NCBI RefSeq assembly: GCF_000175195.1
Contig: NZ_ACQL01000085.1
Span: 80,431-144,430 of the forward strand
Length of the DNA stretch: 64,000 bases
Direction of reading: 5' to 3'
DNA from: Actinobacillus minor NM305
GTDB lineage: Bacteria; Pseudomonadota; Gammaproteobacteria; Enterobacterales; Pasteurellaceae
Shown here: positions 18,077 through 27,094 of the stretch, one piece after another
Position numbering within the stretch: the first letter of the stretch is position 1
How the letters are laid out: every line of letters begins with the position of its first letter
Made by a program: the position numbers and the translations under genes
Notes under the pieces: generated by a model
What the model was told of the DNA's origin: nothing
The model's database searches: none
The model's input: only the letters and a program-made list of their open reading frames with translations

Positions 18077-19396
18077 ATGAGTAAGAAATATATTTCATTT
18101 TTAGTGTTGTTGAGCTCTGATCTTATCTCAATATTTATAGCTATCTTAATTTCTATATATATTCGTAATAATATTTTGAATAATTTTATACCTTTTGAGC
18201 CTGTGTCATATTGGGATTATCTAATATATCCCTTCCCTTATGTTATGATTATTGTACTATTTTCCTACTTTGGCTTATATTATAGACGCTATGATGTTTG
18301 GCAGGAGATGTTTTTTATTTTTAAAATATGTTTTGTTTCTTTCATTATTGTGTTTGCAACCTTAGCGTTAGGAAAAAATATTGAATATTACTCAAGAACT
18401 GTATTGATTTTAACGTTTGTTTTTGCTTCTTTAGTTTTGCCCATAACTAGAAAGGTTGTTAAAAATAAGTTATTTGAGGTTGGGATATGGAGGAAAAAAA
18501 TAAAGATTTTTGGGGAAGTAGATGAGCTAGATAAAAAACTAATTACTTCTCCATATATAGGTTATGAACTTACTAAAGGAGGAGATTATGAAGCTTTATT
18601 TCTTTCTAGTTCTAATGTGGAACCTATAAAATTAAATAAAATTATCGAAACAAATGTAAAAAATCATAAAGAGATTTTATTTATACCTGTGTTAAAGCAA
18701 TATGATTTCACACAAGCAGTTCTTTATCATAATTTTAATGCCAGAGTAAATTTATTTGCATTAAAAAATAGGCTGTTAAGTAAAAAAAATAATTTTTTAA
18801 AGATGGTATTAGATTATACATTATCCCTAATGTCTTTTCCCCTTTGGGGCGGAGTTATTCTTATCGTTGCAATAATGATGAAAATTAGAGAGCCTAAGGG
18901 AAATGTGTTCTTCTTACAAGAGCGATTAGGCAATAATGGAAAAGTATTTTATTGCTATAAATTCAGAACAATGATTTCTGATCAAAAATTCATGCAGCAG
19001 TGGTTAATTGACAATCCACATGAAAAACTCTACTACGATACTTATCATAAATATATGAATGATCCTAGAATTACTAAGCTTGGGCATTTTCTTCGTAAAA
19101 CATCTTTAGATGAGTTACCTCAACTTTTCAATGTGTTAAAAGGCGAGATGAGTTTGGTTGGAAATCGCCCATATATGATTACTGAAAAAAAGAAAATGGG
19201 GAAATTTGCCGATATTATTTTAGCAACAAAGCCAGGAATTACAGGATTATGGCAAGTAAGCGGGCGTAGTGATGTTTCATTTGATGAGCGTCTAAATATT
19301 GATTCGTGGTATATTAAAAATTGGTCTTTATGGAATGATATTGTGATATTGTTAAAAACAATCGGCGTTGTTTTAAAGCGTGATGGCGCTTCGTAA
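18077..19396 (+). CDS. wbaP: Undecaprenyl-phosphate sugar phosphotransferase (WbaP-like initiating transferase)
   Basis: Polyisoprenyl-phosphate hexose-1-phosphate transferase, which puts the first sugar phosphate of the O unit on undecaprenyl phosphate. The 439 residues show four N-terminal helices (residues about 5-120), a central cytoplasmic domain, a re-entrant hydrophobic helix (about 245-270) and the catalytic C-domain with FYCYKFRTM, KTSLDELPQLFNVLKGEMSL and KPGITGLWQVSGRS. WbaP normally uses UDP-galactose and WcaJ UDP-glucose; the sequence alone does not settle it. An AAAGGATTG ribosome-binding site precedes the ATG. Together with Wzx and Wzy it defines a Wzy-dependent pathway. Confidence 0.88.
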   Translation: MSKKYISFLVLLSSDLISIFIAILISIYIRNNILNNFIPFEPVSYWDYLIYPFPYVMIIVLFSYFGLYYRRYDVWQEMFFIFKICFVSFIIVFATLALGKNIEYYSRTVLILTFVFASLVLPITRKVVKNKLFEVGIWRKKIKIFGEVDELDKKLITSPYIGYELTKGGDYEALFLSSSNVEPIKLNKIIETNVKNHKEILFIPVLKQYDFTQAVLYHNFNARVNLFALKNRLLSKKNNFLKMVLDYTLSLMSFPLWGGVILIVAIMMKIREPKGNVFFLQERLGNNGKVFYCYKFRTMISDQKFMQQWLIDNPHEKLYYDTYHKYMNDPRITKLGHFLRKTSLDELPQLFNVLKGEMSLVGNRPYMITEKKKMGKFADIILATKPGITGLWQVSGRSDVSFDERLNIDSWYIKNWSLWNDIVILLKTIGVVLKRDGAS

Positions 19397-19423
19397 TAAT
19401 CAATAACTTTGAGTATATGTAAT

Positions 19424-21142
19424 ATGGCAGCGACAAATTTTAAAACAGAGAATAATACATTAAGAAAGCTTATTGGAAATGGTTTAACTTATAAAATCCC
19501 CCGTTTTCAGAGAGATTACAGTTGGGAGGCTGAACAGTGGGAAGATTTATGGGTAGATATTATGGGGATTATTGAAGACCCAACAGATTCTGCTCATTAT
19601 ATGGGATATTTAGTTCTTCAATCTACGGACGATAAATCATTTGATGTGATTGATGGGCAACAACGTTTAACAACAGCAACATTAATAATTTTAGCGGTTT
19701 TGAAAAAGCTGCAAGATTTAATTGATGAAAATATTGATGCTGCTACTAATACAAAACGTCTAGAGCAAATTCGTCAAACCTATATAGGTTACCTCGATCC
19801 TGTTACATTAGTTTCTCGCCCTAAATTAACCTTGAACCGTAATAATAATGATTATTTTCAGAATTATTTGGTTCCATTAGCGAAATTACCGCAAAGGGGG
19901 CTTAGAGCCTCAGAACACCTATTGCGTAAAGCATTTGATTGGTTTTATCAAAAGGTAGATCAATATTTAAAACAAGAAGAGGGTAATGAAGGTGTTCGGT
20001 TAGCACAATTAGTTGAATATATTAGCGATAACTTATTTTTTACGGTGATTACTGTTTCTGATGAACTAAATGCTTATAAAGTATTTGAAACACTTAATTC
20101 TCGTGGTGTTCGTCTTTCTTCAACTGATTTATTAAAAAATTATCTTTTTTCTATTTTAGATAAAAATCAAGAAAATACCCACGAATTAAGAAATTTAGAA
20201 GAGCGTTGGGAAAATATAGTAAATCGACTGCAATCAGAAAAATTTCCTGATTTTTTGCGTATTCATTGGAATAGTCGAAATAAATTTACTCGACATACAG
20301 AGTTGTTCAAAGTAATTCGGAATAATATTCGAGATAGAGCAGCTGTTTTTGCATTATTGAGAGGAATGGAAGAGGATTTAGATACCTATTTGTCTTTATC
20401 TTCCCCTGATATTTCTGATTGGTCGCTAGAAGATAAGCGCTTGGTAAATATATTGAAACTTTTCCGAGTTCGTCAGCCATTTTCCTTATTACTAAGTGCA
20501 AAACGCGAATTTGATAGAGAGAATTTTACTAAATTGCTTTATGCTATTATGGTCATTTCTTTTAGATATAATACGATAGGTACATACAGCCCAGCTGAAT
20601 TAGAACGAGCTTATAATAATGTTGTTGAACATATAAATAAGAAAAAAATTACTAATTCAAATCAAGCATTAGGCTTGCTAAAATCAGTTTATATTGACGA
20701 TCAACGTTTCAGCAGAGATTTTGCAGAAAAAGTTATTAAAACGACAGACTCTAGAAGCACTCAATTAGTACGTTTCATTTTATGTGAAATTGAGCGCTAT
20801 ATTTCAAATAGTATAGAAGTCGATTTCTCAAGTGATACTTTTAATATTGAACATATCTTACCGCAAAATGCACCCGATAATTGGGGGGATTTTAGCTATG
20901 AAGAAATGAATGCATTAACTTATCGTTTGGGAAATATGACTTTATTACAATCAAATGTTAATAGAGATTTAGGCGTTGCTGAATATTCTCAGAAGAGGAA
21001 TGTTCTTAAAGAAAGTCATTTTGCATTAACCCAAAAATTAGCAGAACAATATACTGAGTGGACACCTCAGACAATATCATCTTGGCAAAGATGGCTTGCA
21101 AATCAAGCTAAAACAATTTGGCGAGTTGCACAATTAAGTTAG
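19424..21142 (+). CDS. GmrSD-type DUF262-DUF1524 nuclease
   Basis: About 572 residues, one chain with both halves of a GmrSD-type enzyme. The DUF262 part holds YKIPRFQRDYSWEAEQWEDL and DVIDGQQRLTTATL (the ParB/DGQQR nucleotide-hydrolysis motif), then KVFETLNSRGVRLSSTDLLK. The C-terminal DUF1524 HNH nuclease has FNIEHILPQNAP and YRLGNMTLLQSNVNRDLG with the catalytic His and Asn. Known relatives are type IV restriction enzymes (GmrSD on glucosylated DNA, BrxU, SspE). It has no role in polysaccharide synthesis, yet lies same-strand between wbaP and rmlB, 27 bases after wbaP. ATG 19424 is preferred over the TTG at 19409, which has no ribosome-binding site. Confidence 0.88.
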   Translation: MAATNFKTENNTLRKLIGNGLTYKIPRFQRDYSWEAEQWEDLWVDIMGIIEDPTDSAHYMGYLVLQSTDDKSFDVIDGQQRLTTATLIILAVLKKLQDLIDENIDAATNTKRLEQIRQTYIGYLDPVTLVSRPKLTLNRNNNDYFQNYLVPLAKLPQRGLRASEHLLRKAFDWFYQKVDQYLKQEEGNEGVRLAQLVEYISDNLFFTVITVSDELNAYKVFETLNSRGVRLSSTDLLKNYLFSILDKNQENTHELRNLEERWENIVNRLQSEKFPDFLRIHWNSRNKFTRHTELFKVIRNNIRDRAAVFALLRGMEEDLDTYLSLSSPDISDWSLEDKRLVNILKLFRVRQPFSLLLSAKREFDRENFTKLLYAIMVISFRYNTIGTYSPAELERAYNNVVEHINKKKITNSNQALGLLKSVYIDDQRFSRDFAEKVIKTTDSRSTQLVRFILCEIERYISNSIEVDFSSDTFNIEHILPQNAPDNWGDFSYEEMNALTYRLGNMTLLQSNVNRDLGVAEYSQKRNVLKESHFALTQKLAEQYTEWTPQTISSWQRWLANQAKTIWRVAQLS

Positions 21143-21218
21143 CTTATTATATAAATTAATATTACTTAAATAAGTTATATGACAAATTAAAAATAATGAT
21201 TATATCAAGAAAAATAAA

Positions 21219-22289
21219 ATGACAAAAAAAATTCTAGTTACAGGCGGAGCGGGCTTTATTGGCTCAGCAGTCGTTCGCCATATCATTAACGACACTCAAG
21301 ATTCGGTTATTAATGTCGATAAATTAACCTACGCAGGTAATTTAGAGTCACTCGAATCTGTTGAAAATAACCCTCGTTATGCTTTTGAGCAAGTAGATAT
21401 TTGCGATAAGGCCGCATTAGAACGTGTATTTCATCAGTATCAACCTGATGCGGTGATGCATCTTGCGGCGGAAAGTCACGTAGATCGTTCTATTGACGGG
21501 CCGGCTGCGTTTATTGAGACGAATATTGTTGGTACTTACACTTTATTAGAAGTGGCTCGTGGTTATTGGAATAACTTACCTGAAGAACGAAAATCAGCTT
21601 TCCGTTTCCATCATATTTCAACTGATGAGGTTTATGGTGATTTAGAAGGTACAGACGATCTTTTTACTGAAACAACACCTTATGCGCCATCTAGCCCTTA
21701 TTCCGCTTCAAAAGCATCAAGCGATCACTTGGTTCGTGCTTGGTTGCGTACTTATGGATTACCAACCATTGTAACAAATTGTTCAAATAACTATGGTCCG
21801 TTCCATTTCCCTGAAAAGCTCATCCCATTAATGATTTTGAATGCATTGGAAGGAAAAAAATTGCCGGTGTATGGCAATGGTATGCAAATTCGCGACTGGT
21901 TATTTGTAGAAGATCACGCTCGTGCACTATATAAAGTGGTTACGGAAGGTGTGGTAGGTGAAACCTACAATATCGGTGGACATAATGAAAAAGCGAATAT
22001 TGAAGTGGTTCGTACGATTTGTGGTTTATTGGAAGAGTTAGTGCCAAATAAACCTGCTGGCGTAGCGAAATACGAAGATTTAATCACTTATGTGACTGAT
22101 CGCCCAGGGCATGATGTGCGTTATGCCATTGATGCGACCAAAATCGGCAATGAATTAGGCTGGAAGCCACAGGAAACCTTTGAAACCGGTATTCGTAAAA
22201 CGGTGGAATGGTACTTAAATAATAAAAAATGGTGGAGCCGTGTATTAGATGGTTCTTATAATTTAGAACGTTTAGGTACAAATAAGTAG
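21219..22289 (+). CDS. rfbB: dTDP-glucose 4,6-dehydratase RmlB
   Basis: Extended short-chain dehydrogenase, 356 residues, converting dTDP-glucose to dTDP-4-keto-6-deoxyglucose. [14 protein letters not shown] binds [14 protein letters not shown] and STDEVYGDL form the active site, and [10 protein letters not shown] is the catalytic YxxxK. It opens the four-gene dTDP-rhamnose block after a 76-base AT-rich gap that could hold its own promoter. Codon use returns toward that of core genes from here on. Six bases separate it from rmlA. Confidence 0.96.
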   Translation: MTKKILVTGGAGFIGSAVVRHIINDTQDSVINVDKLTYAGNLESLESVENNPRYAFEQVDICDKAALERVFHQYQPDAVMHLAAESHVDRSIDGPAAFIETNIVGTYTLLEVARGYWNNLPEERKSAFRFHHISTDEVYGDLEGTDDLFTETTPYAPSSPYSASKASSDHLVRAWLRTYGLPTIVTNCSNNYGPFHFPEKLIPLMILNALEGKKLPVYGNGMQIRDWLFVEDHARALYKVVTEGVVGETYNIGGHNEKANIEVVRTICGLLEELVPNKPAGVAKYEDLITYVTDRPGHDVRYAIDATKIGNELGWKPQETFETGIRKTVEWYLNNKKWWSRVLDGSYNLERLGTNK

Positions 22290-22295
22290 GCTTAT

Positions 22296-23174
22296 ATGAA
22301 AGGTATTATTCTTGCAGGTGGTTCAGGCACTCGACTTTATCCGATTACTCGTGGTGTATCCAAACAGCTTCTCCCTGTTTACGATAAACCTATGATTTAC
22401 TATCCGCTATCGGTATTAATGTTAGCGGGGATTCGTGATGTCTTGGTTATCACAACACCAGAAGATAATGAGGCATTTAAACGCTTATTAGGCGATGGCT
22501 CTGATTTTGGTATTCATCTGCAATATGCAATTCAACCAAGTCCGGATGGCTTAGCTCAAGCCTTTTTGATTGGTGAAGAGTTTATTGGAAATGATAGTGT
22601 CTGTTTGGTGCTTGGCGATAACATTTTCTATGGTCAGCATTTTACTGCGGCACTCAAAGAAGCAGCTGAACATGCAAATAACAAAGGTGCATCAGTGTTT
22701 GGTTACCAAGTAAAAGATCCTGAACGTTTCGGTGTAGTTGAATTTGATGAAAACTTTAAAGCAATCTCAATCGAAGAAAAACCGGCTAAACCAAAATCTA
22801 ATTATGCTGTAACAGGCTTATATTTCTATGATAATCGTGTTGTAGAGTTTGCCAAACAAGTGAAACCTTCAGATCGTGGAGAGTTAGAAATTACCACATT
22901 GAATGAAATGTACTTAAACGACGGAACCTTAAATGTTCAATTACTAGGTCGTGGTTTTGCGTGGTTAGATACAGGCACACACGATAGCTTACATGAAGCA
23001 GCTTCCTTTGTGAAAACGATTGAGCACGTTCAAAATTTACAAGTCGCTTGTTTAGAAGAAATTGCATGGCGTAATGGTTGGCTAACTTCTGAGCAAGTTG
23101 AAACCCTTGCGAAACCAATGGCAAAAAATGAATATGGCCAGTATTTATTACGTTTAGTCAAAGGCGGTAAATAA
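22296..23174 (+). CDS. rfbA: Glucose-1-phosphate thymidylyltransferase RmlA
   Basis: 292 residues. It joins dTTP and glucose-1-phosphate to dTDP-glucose, the first step of dTDP-rhamnose synthesis. The signature [20 protein letters not shown] with the catalytic Arg and Lys is present, as are LGDNIFYG (metal Asp) and [11 protein letters not shown]. Its stop overlaps the next start in TAATG, so rmlA and rmlD are translationally coupled. Confidence 0.96.
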   Translation: MKGIILAGGSGTRLYPITRGVSKQLLPVYDKPMIYYPLSVLMLAGIRDVLVITTPEDNEAFKRLLGDGSDFGIHLQYAIQPSPDGLAQAFLIGEEFIGNDSVCLVLGDNIFYGQHFTAALKEAAEHANNKGASVFGYQVKDPERFGVVEFDENFKAISIEEKPAKPKSNYAVTGLYFYDNRVVEFAKQVKPSDRGELEITTLNEMYLNDGTLNVQLLGRGFAWLDTGTHDSLHEAASFVKTIEHVQNLQVACLEEIAWRNGWLTSEQVETLAKPMAKNEYGQYLLRLVKGGK

Positions 23175-24052
23175 TGGCGAAGTTCTTAATTACAGGCGCA
23201 AAAGGTCAAGTTGGGCATTGTTTAACAGAACAATTAACAGGCAAAGCTGAGATTTTAGCTGTAGATCGTGATGAGCTGGATATTACCGATCAAAGTGCGG
23301 TGAAAAAAATCGTTAAAACCTTTAAACCTGATGTGATTATCAACGCAGCTGCTCATACAGCCGTTGATCGTGCAGAAAGCGAAGTTGAGCTGTCAGAAGC
23401 TATCAATGTAAAAGGTCCACAATATCTAGCCGAAGCAGCAAATGAAATTGGTGCCATGATTTTACATATTTCTACCGACTATGTGTTTGAAGGCACTGGC
23501 TCGGGGGAATATAAAGAAGACGACCAAACCAATCCGCAAGGCGTTTATGGTCGTACAAAATTAGCAGGCGAAATCGCCGTTCAACAAGCAAATTCTCGTT
23601 CTATTATTTTGCGTACCGCTTGGGTATTTGGCGAACACGGACATAATTTTGTCAAAACGATGCTTCGTTTAGCGAAAGATCGTGATAGTTTAGGTATTGT
23701 AGGCGATCAATTTGGTGGCCCAACCTACGCAGGGGATATTGCAAAAACGTTAATTGAAATCGCTAATCAAATTCTTGCAGGAAAAGAAGATGCTTTTGGT
23801 GTTTATCACTTTACAGGTAAGCCTTATGTGAGTTGGTATGAGTTTGCTAAAGCCATTTTTGCTGAAGCAGAATTGCAAAATATTCTTGAAAAGTCACCGC
23901 TTGTAAACAGTATTGCAACCAGCGATTACCCAACTCCAGCCAAACGCCCTGCAAATTCACGTTTGGATTTGACGAAAATTAAACAAGTGTTTAACATTGA
24001 ACCAAGTAATTGGCAAAAGGCTTTAAAGAATATTAAGGCGTATCAAGGTTAA
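23174..24052 (+). CDS. rfbD: dTDP-4-dehydrorhamnose reductase RmlD
   Basis: 292 residues, last step of dTDP-rhamnose synthesis, NAD(P)H-dependent. Rossmann motif TGAKGQVGHCL at the N-terminus; AAHTAVDRAESE, STDYVFEGTG and the catalytic Tyr-Lys in YGRTKLAGE are all typical. In most rml operons rmlC is adjacent, but here a Uma2-type gene comes between rmlD and rmlC. Confidence 0.95.
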   Translation: MAKFLITGAKGQVGHCLTEQLTGKAEILAVDRDELDITDQSAVKKIVKTFKPDVIINAAAHTAVDRAESEVELSEAINVKGPQYLAEAANEIGAMILHISTDYVFEGTGSGEYKEDDQTNPQGVYGRTKLAGEIAVQQANSRSIILRTAWVFGEHGHNFVKTMLRLAKDRDSLGIVGDQFGGPTYAGDIAKTLIEIANQILAGKEDAFGVYHFTGKPYVSWYEFAKAIFAEAELQNILEKSPLVNSIATSDYPTPAKRPANSRLDLTKIKQVFNIEPSNWQKALKNIKAYQG

Positions 24053-24067
24053 ATAAATGGAGGCGAT

Positions 24068-24664
24068 ATGAGCTTAATTCCAATGAATGAAATTACTCGC
24101 TTAGACCAATTAGATCTAAATGGCAGTTACAGCTATAAAGATTATTTACTTTGGAAGCTGAAAGAGCGTGTAGAGATTATCAAAGGTAAGATTATGGCAA
24201 TGTCGCCTGCGCCAAATCGATTGCATCAAGATATTTCTCTTAAATTAACATCGGAGTTTTTGAAAGTATTTCCGAATGGTGGTTGTAAATTATATGTAGC
24301 GCCATTTGATGTACGTTTTCCTGATGAGAACGGTAACGTTAAGACAGTGGTGCAGCCTGATTTATGTGTGATTTGTGATCCTAATAAATTAGATGAACGA
24401 GGTTGTCTTGGTGCGCCGGATTTAGTGGTGGAAATTCTTTCGCCTGGGAATTCCAAGCGAGAAATGAAAGATAAGTATGAACTTTATCAAGAATATGGGG
24501 TAAGTGAATATTGGGTGGTTCGCCCTGAAGAACGTAATATTCATATCTATGTGCTTGAAAATGGGCGATATATTGGGATTGCACCGGTGGTAGAAGATGA
24601 TGTGATTACTTCGGTTAAATTCCCGAATTTAAGTTTTTCAACCACAGGGTTATACGATTTGTAA
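24068..24664 (+). CDS. Uma2-family (DUF820) PD-(D/E)XK protein
   Basis: 198 residues of the Uma2/DUF820 family, a restriction-endonuclease-like fold. The core is visible: VVQPDLCVICDP with the first acidic residue, then GAPDLVVEILSPGNSKREMKDK, where the Asp, Glu and Lys make the PD-(D/E)XK site, and YELYQEYGVSEYWVV. Such proteins are very common in cyanobacteria and some Pasteurellaceae; their job is unknown and they are often thought to belong to mobile or toxin-like DNA. An AATGGAGGCG ribosome-binding site precedes the ATG. It is inserted between rmlD and rmlC with gaps of only 15 and 14 bases. Confidence 0.85.
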   Translation: MSLIPMNEITRLDQLDLNGSYSYKDYLLWKLKERVEIIKGKIMAMSPAPNRLHQDISLKLTSEFLKVFPNGGCKLYVAPFDVRFPDENGNVKTVVQPDLCVICDPNKLDERGCLGAPDLVVEILSPGNSKREMKDKYELYQEYGVSEYWVVRPEERNIHIYVLENGRYIGIAPVVEDDVITSVKFPNLSFSTTGLYDL

Positions 24665-24678
24665 ATAAAGAGCAAAAA

Positions 24679-25221
24679 ATGAAAATTATTGAAACAAAAA
24701 TTCCTGATGTCAAATTATTAGAGCCACAAGTTTTTGGTGATGAACGTGGCTTTTTTATGGAGACCTTCCGTGATGAGTGGTTTAAACAAAATGTCGCAGA
24801 TCGTACTTTTGTACAAGAAAACCATTCAAAATCAATCAAAGGTGTTTTACGTGGTTTACATTATCAAACTGAGAATACCCAAGGCAAGTTGGTCCGTGTT
24901 GTGCAGGGTGCAGTTTTTGATGTTGCGGTCGATTTACGCAAAAGCTCACCAACATTTGGTCAATGGGTAGGCGAAATTCTTTCTGCTGAAAATAAACGCC
25001 AGTTATGGGTGCCTGAAGGTTTTGCACACGGTTTTTACGTGCTAACTGAAACCGCAGAATTTACTTATAAATGCACGGATTATTACAATCCAAAAGCAGA
25101 ACATTCTTTAATTTGGAATGATCCAACTGTTGGGATTGAGTGGCCTTTAGATGGAGAACCAGGGTTATCTGTAAAAGATATTGCTGGCAAGATTTTATCT
25201 GAAACAATTATATTTGAATAA
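24679..25221 (+). CDS. rfbC: dTDP-4-dehydrorhamnose 3,5-epimerase RmlC
   Basis: 180-residue cupin enzyme of the dTDP-rhamnose pathway. VFGDERGFFMETF, the active-site segment NHSKSIKGVLRGLHYQ with the catalytic His, and VPEGFAHGFYVL are as expected. It is the last gene of the long plus-strand polysaccharide operon and is closed by a strong terminator. Confidence 0.96.
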   Translation: MKIIETKIPDVKLLEPQVFGDERGFFMETFRDEWFKQNVADRTFVQENHSKSIKGVLRGLHYQTENTQGKLVRVVQGAVFDVAVDLRKSSPTFGQWVGEILSAENKRQLWVPEGFAHGFYVLTETAEFTYKCTDYYNPKAEHSLIWNDPTVGIEWPLDGEPGLSVKDIAGKILSETIIFE

Positions 25222-25239
25222 CTCTGTGCTTAAGGAATA

Positions 25240-25278
25240 AAAAGCAGAAAGTACAAAACTTTCTGCTTTTGTTTTTTT
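25240..25278 (+). terminator. Terminator of the O-antigen operon
   Basis: A perfect 13-bp stem AAAAGCAGAAAGT / ACTTTCTGCTTTT with a 5-base loop, followed by GTTTTTTT. It ends the plus-strand cluster 18 bases after rmlC; its T run touches the stop codon of the convergent ligase gene. Confidence 0.92.
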
Positions 25279-26539
25279 AGACGTTTGAATTTTCTTTAAC
25301 TTTAATTAAGCTATAAAAAATAATAACTAAGAAGAAATAAAATATAGATCCGGAATTATGCGCTAAATAGGTTTGGCTCAGGAAATAAAATATAGTAGAG
25401 AATATATGTATAAACCCTAATATAGCTATCGCTTTTACTTCTAAATGAGCTGAGCTCATTCTTTTTAAGAAAAATTGTAATGGCACAAGTATAATTAACA
25501 TTAACCCAAGAAATCCTACAAACCCTCGTTTTACAAAAGCGTCTAAATACTGATTGTGTGTATCATTAAAATGTAATGTGGATTTTGCCATTGTTTTATT
25601 AGCAACTTGTTGTTTTTTCAGCTCAATGTAACCTTTACTTCCCCACCCTAATATAGGTTTTTCTTGAATGCCTAAAATTGCATTTTCCCACATATCAAAA
25701 CGAGCACCTAAAGAGGTGCTTTTGTGTCCTTTTTCTAGGTAGCGAATAATATCTGTTTTAGCCGCATTATAGCGTTGTGTAACACCAAACTTAGGAATGC
25801 TTGCAACGGTAATAATGAGTATAGCAATCACAGACAGTGAAATGACAATAAGTTTTTTATTTAGAAAATCTCGATAACAAAATAAAATTGCCAAAACAAC
25901 TAAAGGAAATCCTACCCAACCTCCCCTAGCACCAGATAATACACTCGCCAATATACCTAATATTGCGCCAAGAATAGATATAGACATCCATTTATGATTT
26001 TTTTTGCTTCCCCAAAATATGGCTATTGCAATACTAAAAGAGGCTAAAGCAATAGAAATATCTCCAGCCTGAATATGCATAATACCAGGGAATGGTTTAG
26101 GTAAGCCTAAATAAAATTTCTGAATAAGAGCCAGTATGCCCGTAGTAATAGCACCTATGGGAATCGCATAGAAGATAAAATTAATATGATAAAGAAGTTG
26201 TGTCAGTAAAAGAATAATAGGAATAAAAAGTAGAATTCTACTTGGATTATCTACTTCTCTAAATCCATCACTATGTGCGATAGCAGACATAAAGAAAGTA
26301 GAAAAATAGGCTAAAAAAGCAAAAATAAGCCATTTATCTTCTTTATCTAAAATCCATTTGTTTTTGAATTTAAAAATATAGAGCAAAAGATAGATAACGC
26401 TGAACACGCCTAATGTCATAGGAATGTAGCTGTAACCCTTTTTAAACATTAAAACAGTGATAAAAAACAGTGATATAAGAATATTGAGTAAGTAAGAAAT
26501 ATGTTTTGTTTCTATTTTTTTAGAAAGAATGTTTAGCAT
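25277..26539 (-). CDS. waaL: O-antigen ligase WaaL
   Basis: 420-residue inner-membrane protein with about 12 helices of the Wzy_C/O-antigen ligase family. It transfers finished O-antigen from undecaprenyl diphosphate to lipid A-core in the periplasm. The family signatures LSGARGGWVGFPLVVLAI (conserved Arg in the central region) and the periplasmic loop with HFNDTHNQYLDAFVKRG (conserved His) are clear. It faces the cluster tail to tail. Its presence supports a lipopolysaccharide rather than a capsule destination for the polymer. Confidence 0.88.
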   Translation of the reverse strand: MLNILSKKIETKHISYLLNILISLFFITVLMFKKGYSYIPMTLGVFSVIYLLLYIFKFKNKWILDKEDKWLIFAFLAYFSTFFMSAIAHSDGFREVDNPSRILLFIPIILLLTQLLYHINFIFYAIPIGAITTGILALIQKFYLGLPKPFPGIMHIQAGDISIALASFSIAIAIFWGSKKNHKWMSISILGAILGILASVLSGARGGWVGFPLVVLAILFCYRDFLNKKLIVISLSVIAILIITVASIPKFGVTQRYNAAKTDIIRYLEKGHKSTSLGARFDMWENAILGIQEKPILGWGSKGYIELKKQQVANKTMAKSTLHFNDTHNQYLDAFVKRGFVGFLGLMLIILVPLQFFLKRMSSAHLEVKAIAILGFIHIFSTIFYFLSQTYLAHNSGSIFYFFLVIIFYSLIKVKENSNV

Positions 26540-26644
26540 ACCTGAATCCTAGAAGATGGAAGAAGCCCTATTTTAACGAAAAATGAGCGCTAACAATAGT
26601 GAATTTATGTGATGGAACTCTTTAGAAATAACGTGAATCGGCTC

Positions 26645-26673
26645 TTTACTTTCCAATTTAGCTAAGGTAGAAT
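26645..26673 (+). promoter_or_regulatory. Probable sigma-70 promoter of rpsU
   Basis: TTTACT, then exactly 17 bases, then TAGAAT: four of six matches to the -35 and five of six to the -10 consensus. It lies about 78 bases before the rpsU ATG, inside a 211-base gap between divergent waaL and rpsU in which I see no other gene. Confidence 0.6.
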
Positions 26674-26750
26674 TAACCACCTTTTTTAGTTCTATGCCGC
26701 CAACTTAGTGTGCGGTTTAATTTAATCATATTTTTCTGAGGTGATGGCAT

Positions 26751-26966
26751 ATGCCAGTAATTAAAGTTCGTGAAAATGAATCATTTGACGTTGCATTACG
26801 TCGTTTCAAACGCTCTTGCGAGAAAGCGGGTATCTTAGCAGAAGTTCGCGCTCGTGAATTCTATGAAAAACCAACGACAATTCGTAAACGTGAAAAAGCA
26901 TCTTTAGCTAAACGTCACGCTAAACGTAATGCTCGTGAAAATGCACGTAACACTCGTTTATACTAA
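26751..26966 (+). CDS. rpsU: 30S ribosomal protein S21
   Basis: 71 residues, identical in form to bS21: [21 protein letters not shown] at the N-terminus, then [14 protein letters not shown] and a very basic C-terminus ([18 protein letters not shown]). Ribosome-binding site GAGGTG. It marks the right border of the O-antigen region, as in A. pleuropneumoniae, and is the first gene of the classic rpsU-dnaG unit. Confidence 0.98.
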   Translation: MPVIKVRENESFDVALRRFKRSCEKAGILAEVRAREFYEKPTTIRKREKASLAKRHAKRNARENARNTRLY

Positions 26967-26995
26967 TTAGCTTTTGCTATTTAGCCAATTTACTG

Positions 26996-27037
26996 AAACC
27001 GTGAAACCTCTAGGAATCACGGTTTTAGTGTTTTTAC
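26996..27037 (+). terminator. Terminator between rpsU and dnaG
   Basis: A 9-bp stem AAACCGTGA / TCACGGTTT with a 12-base loop, followed by TAGTGTTTTTA. An internal terminator at this spot is a known feature of the rpsU-dnaG-rpoD operon of enteric bacteria; it lets S21 be made in excess over primase. Confidence 0.7.
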
Positions 27038-27094
27038 CCCTTTAATCTATTTACAAGCGGTGAGATTTTTCTCAGATTTTGCAATGGAGGAACA

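Noticed and set aside
19409..19424. TTG start for the GmrSD-type gene
   Set aside because: No ribosome-binding site; the in-frame ATG at 19424 is a better fit.
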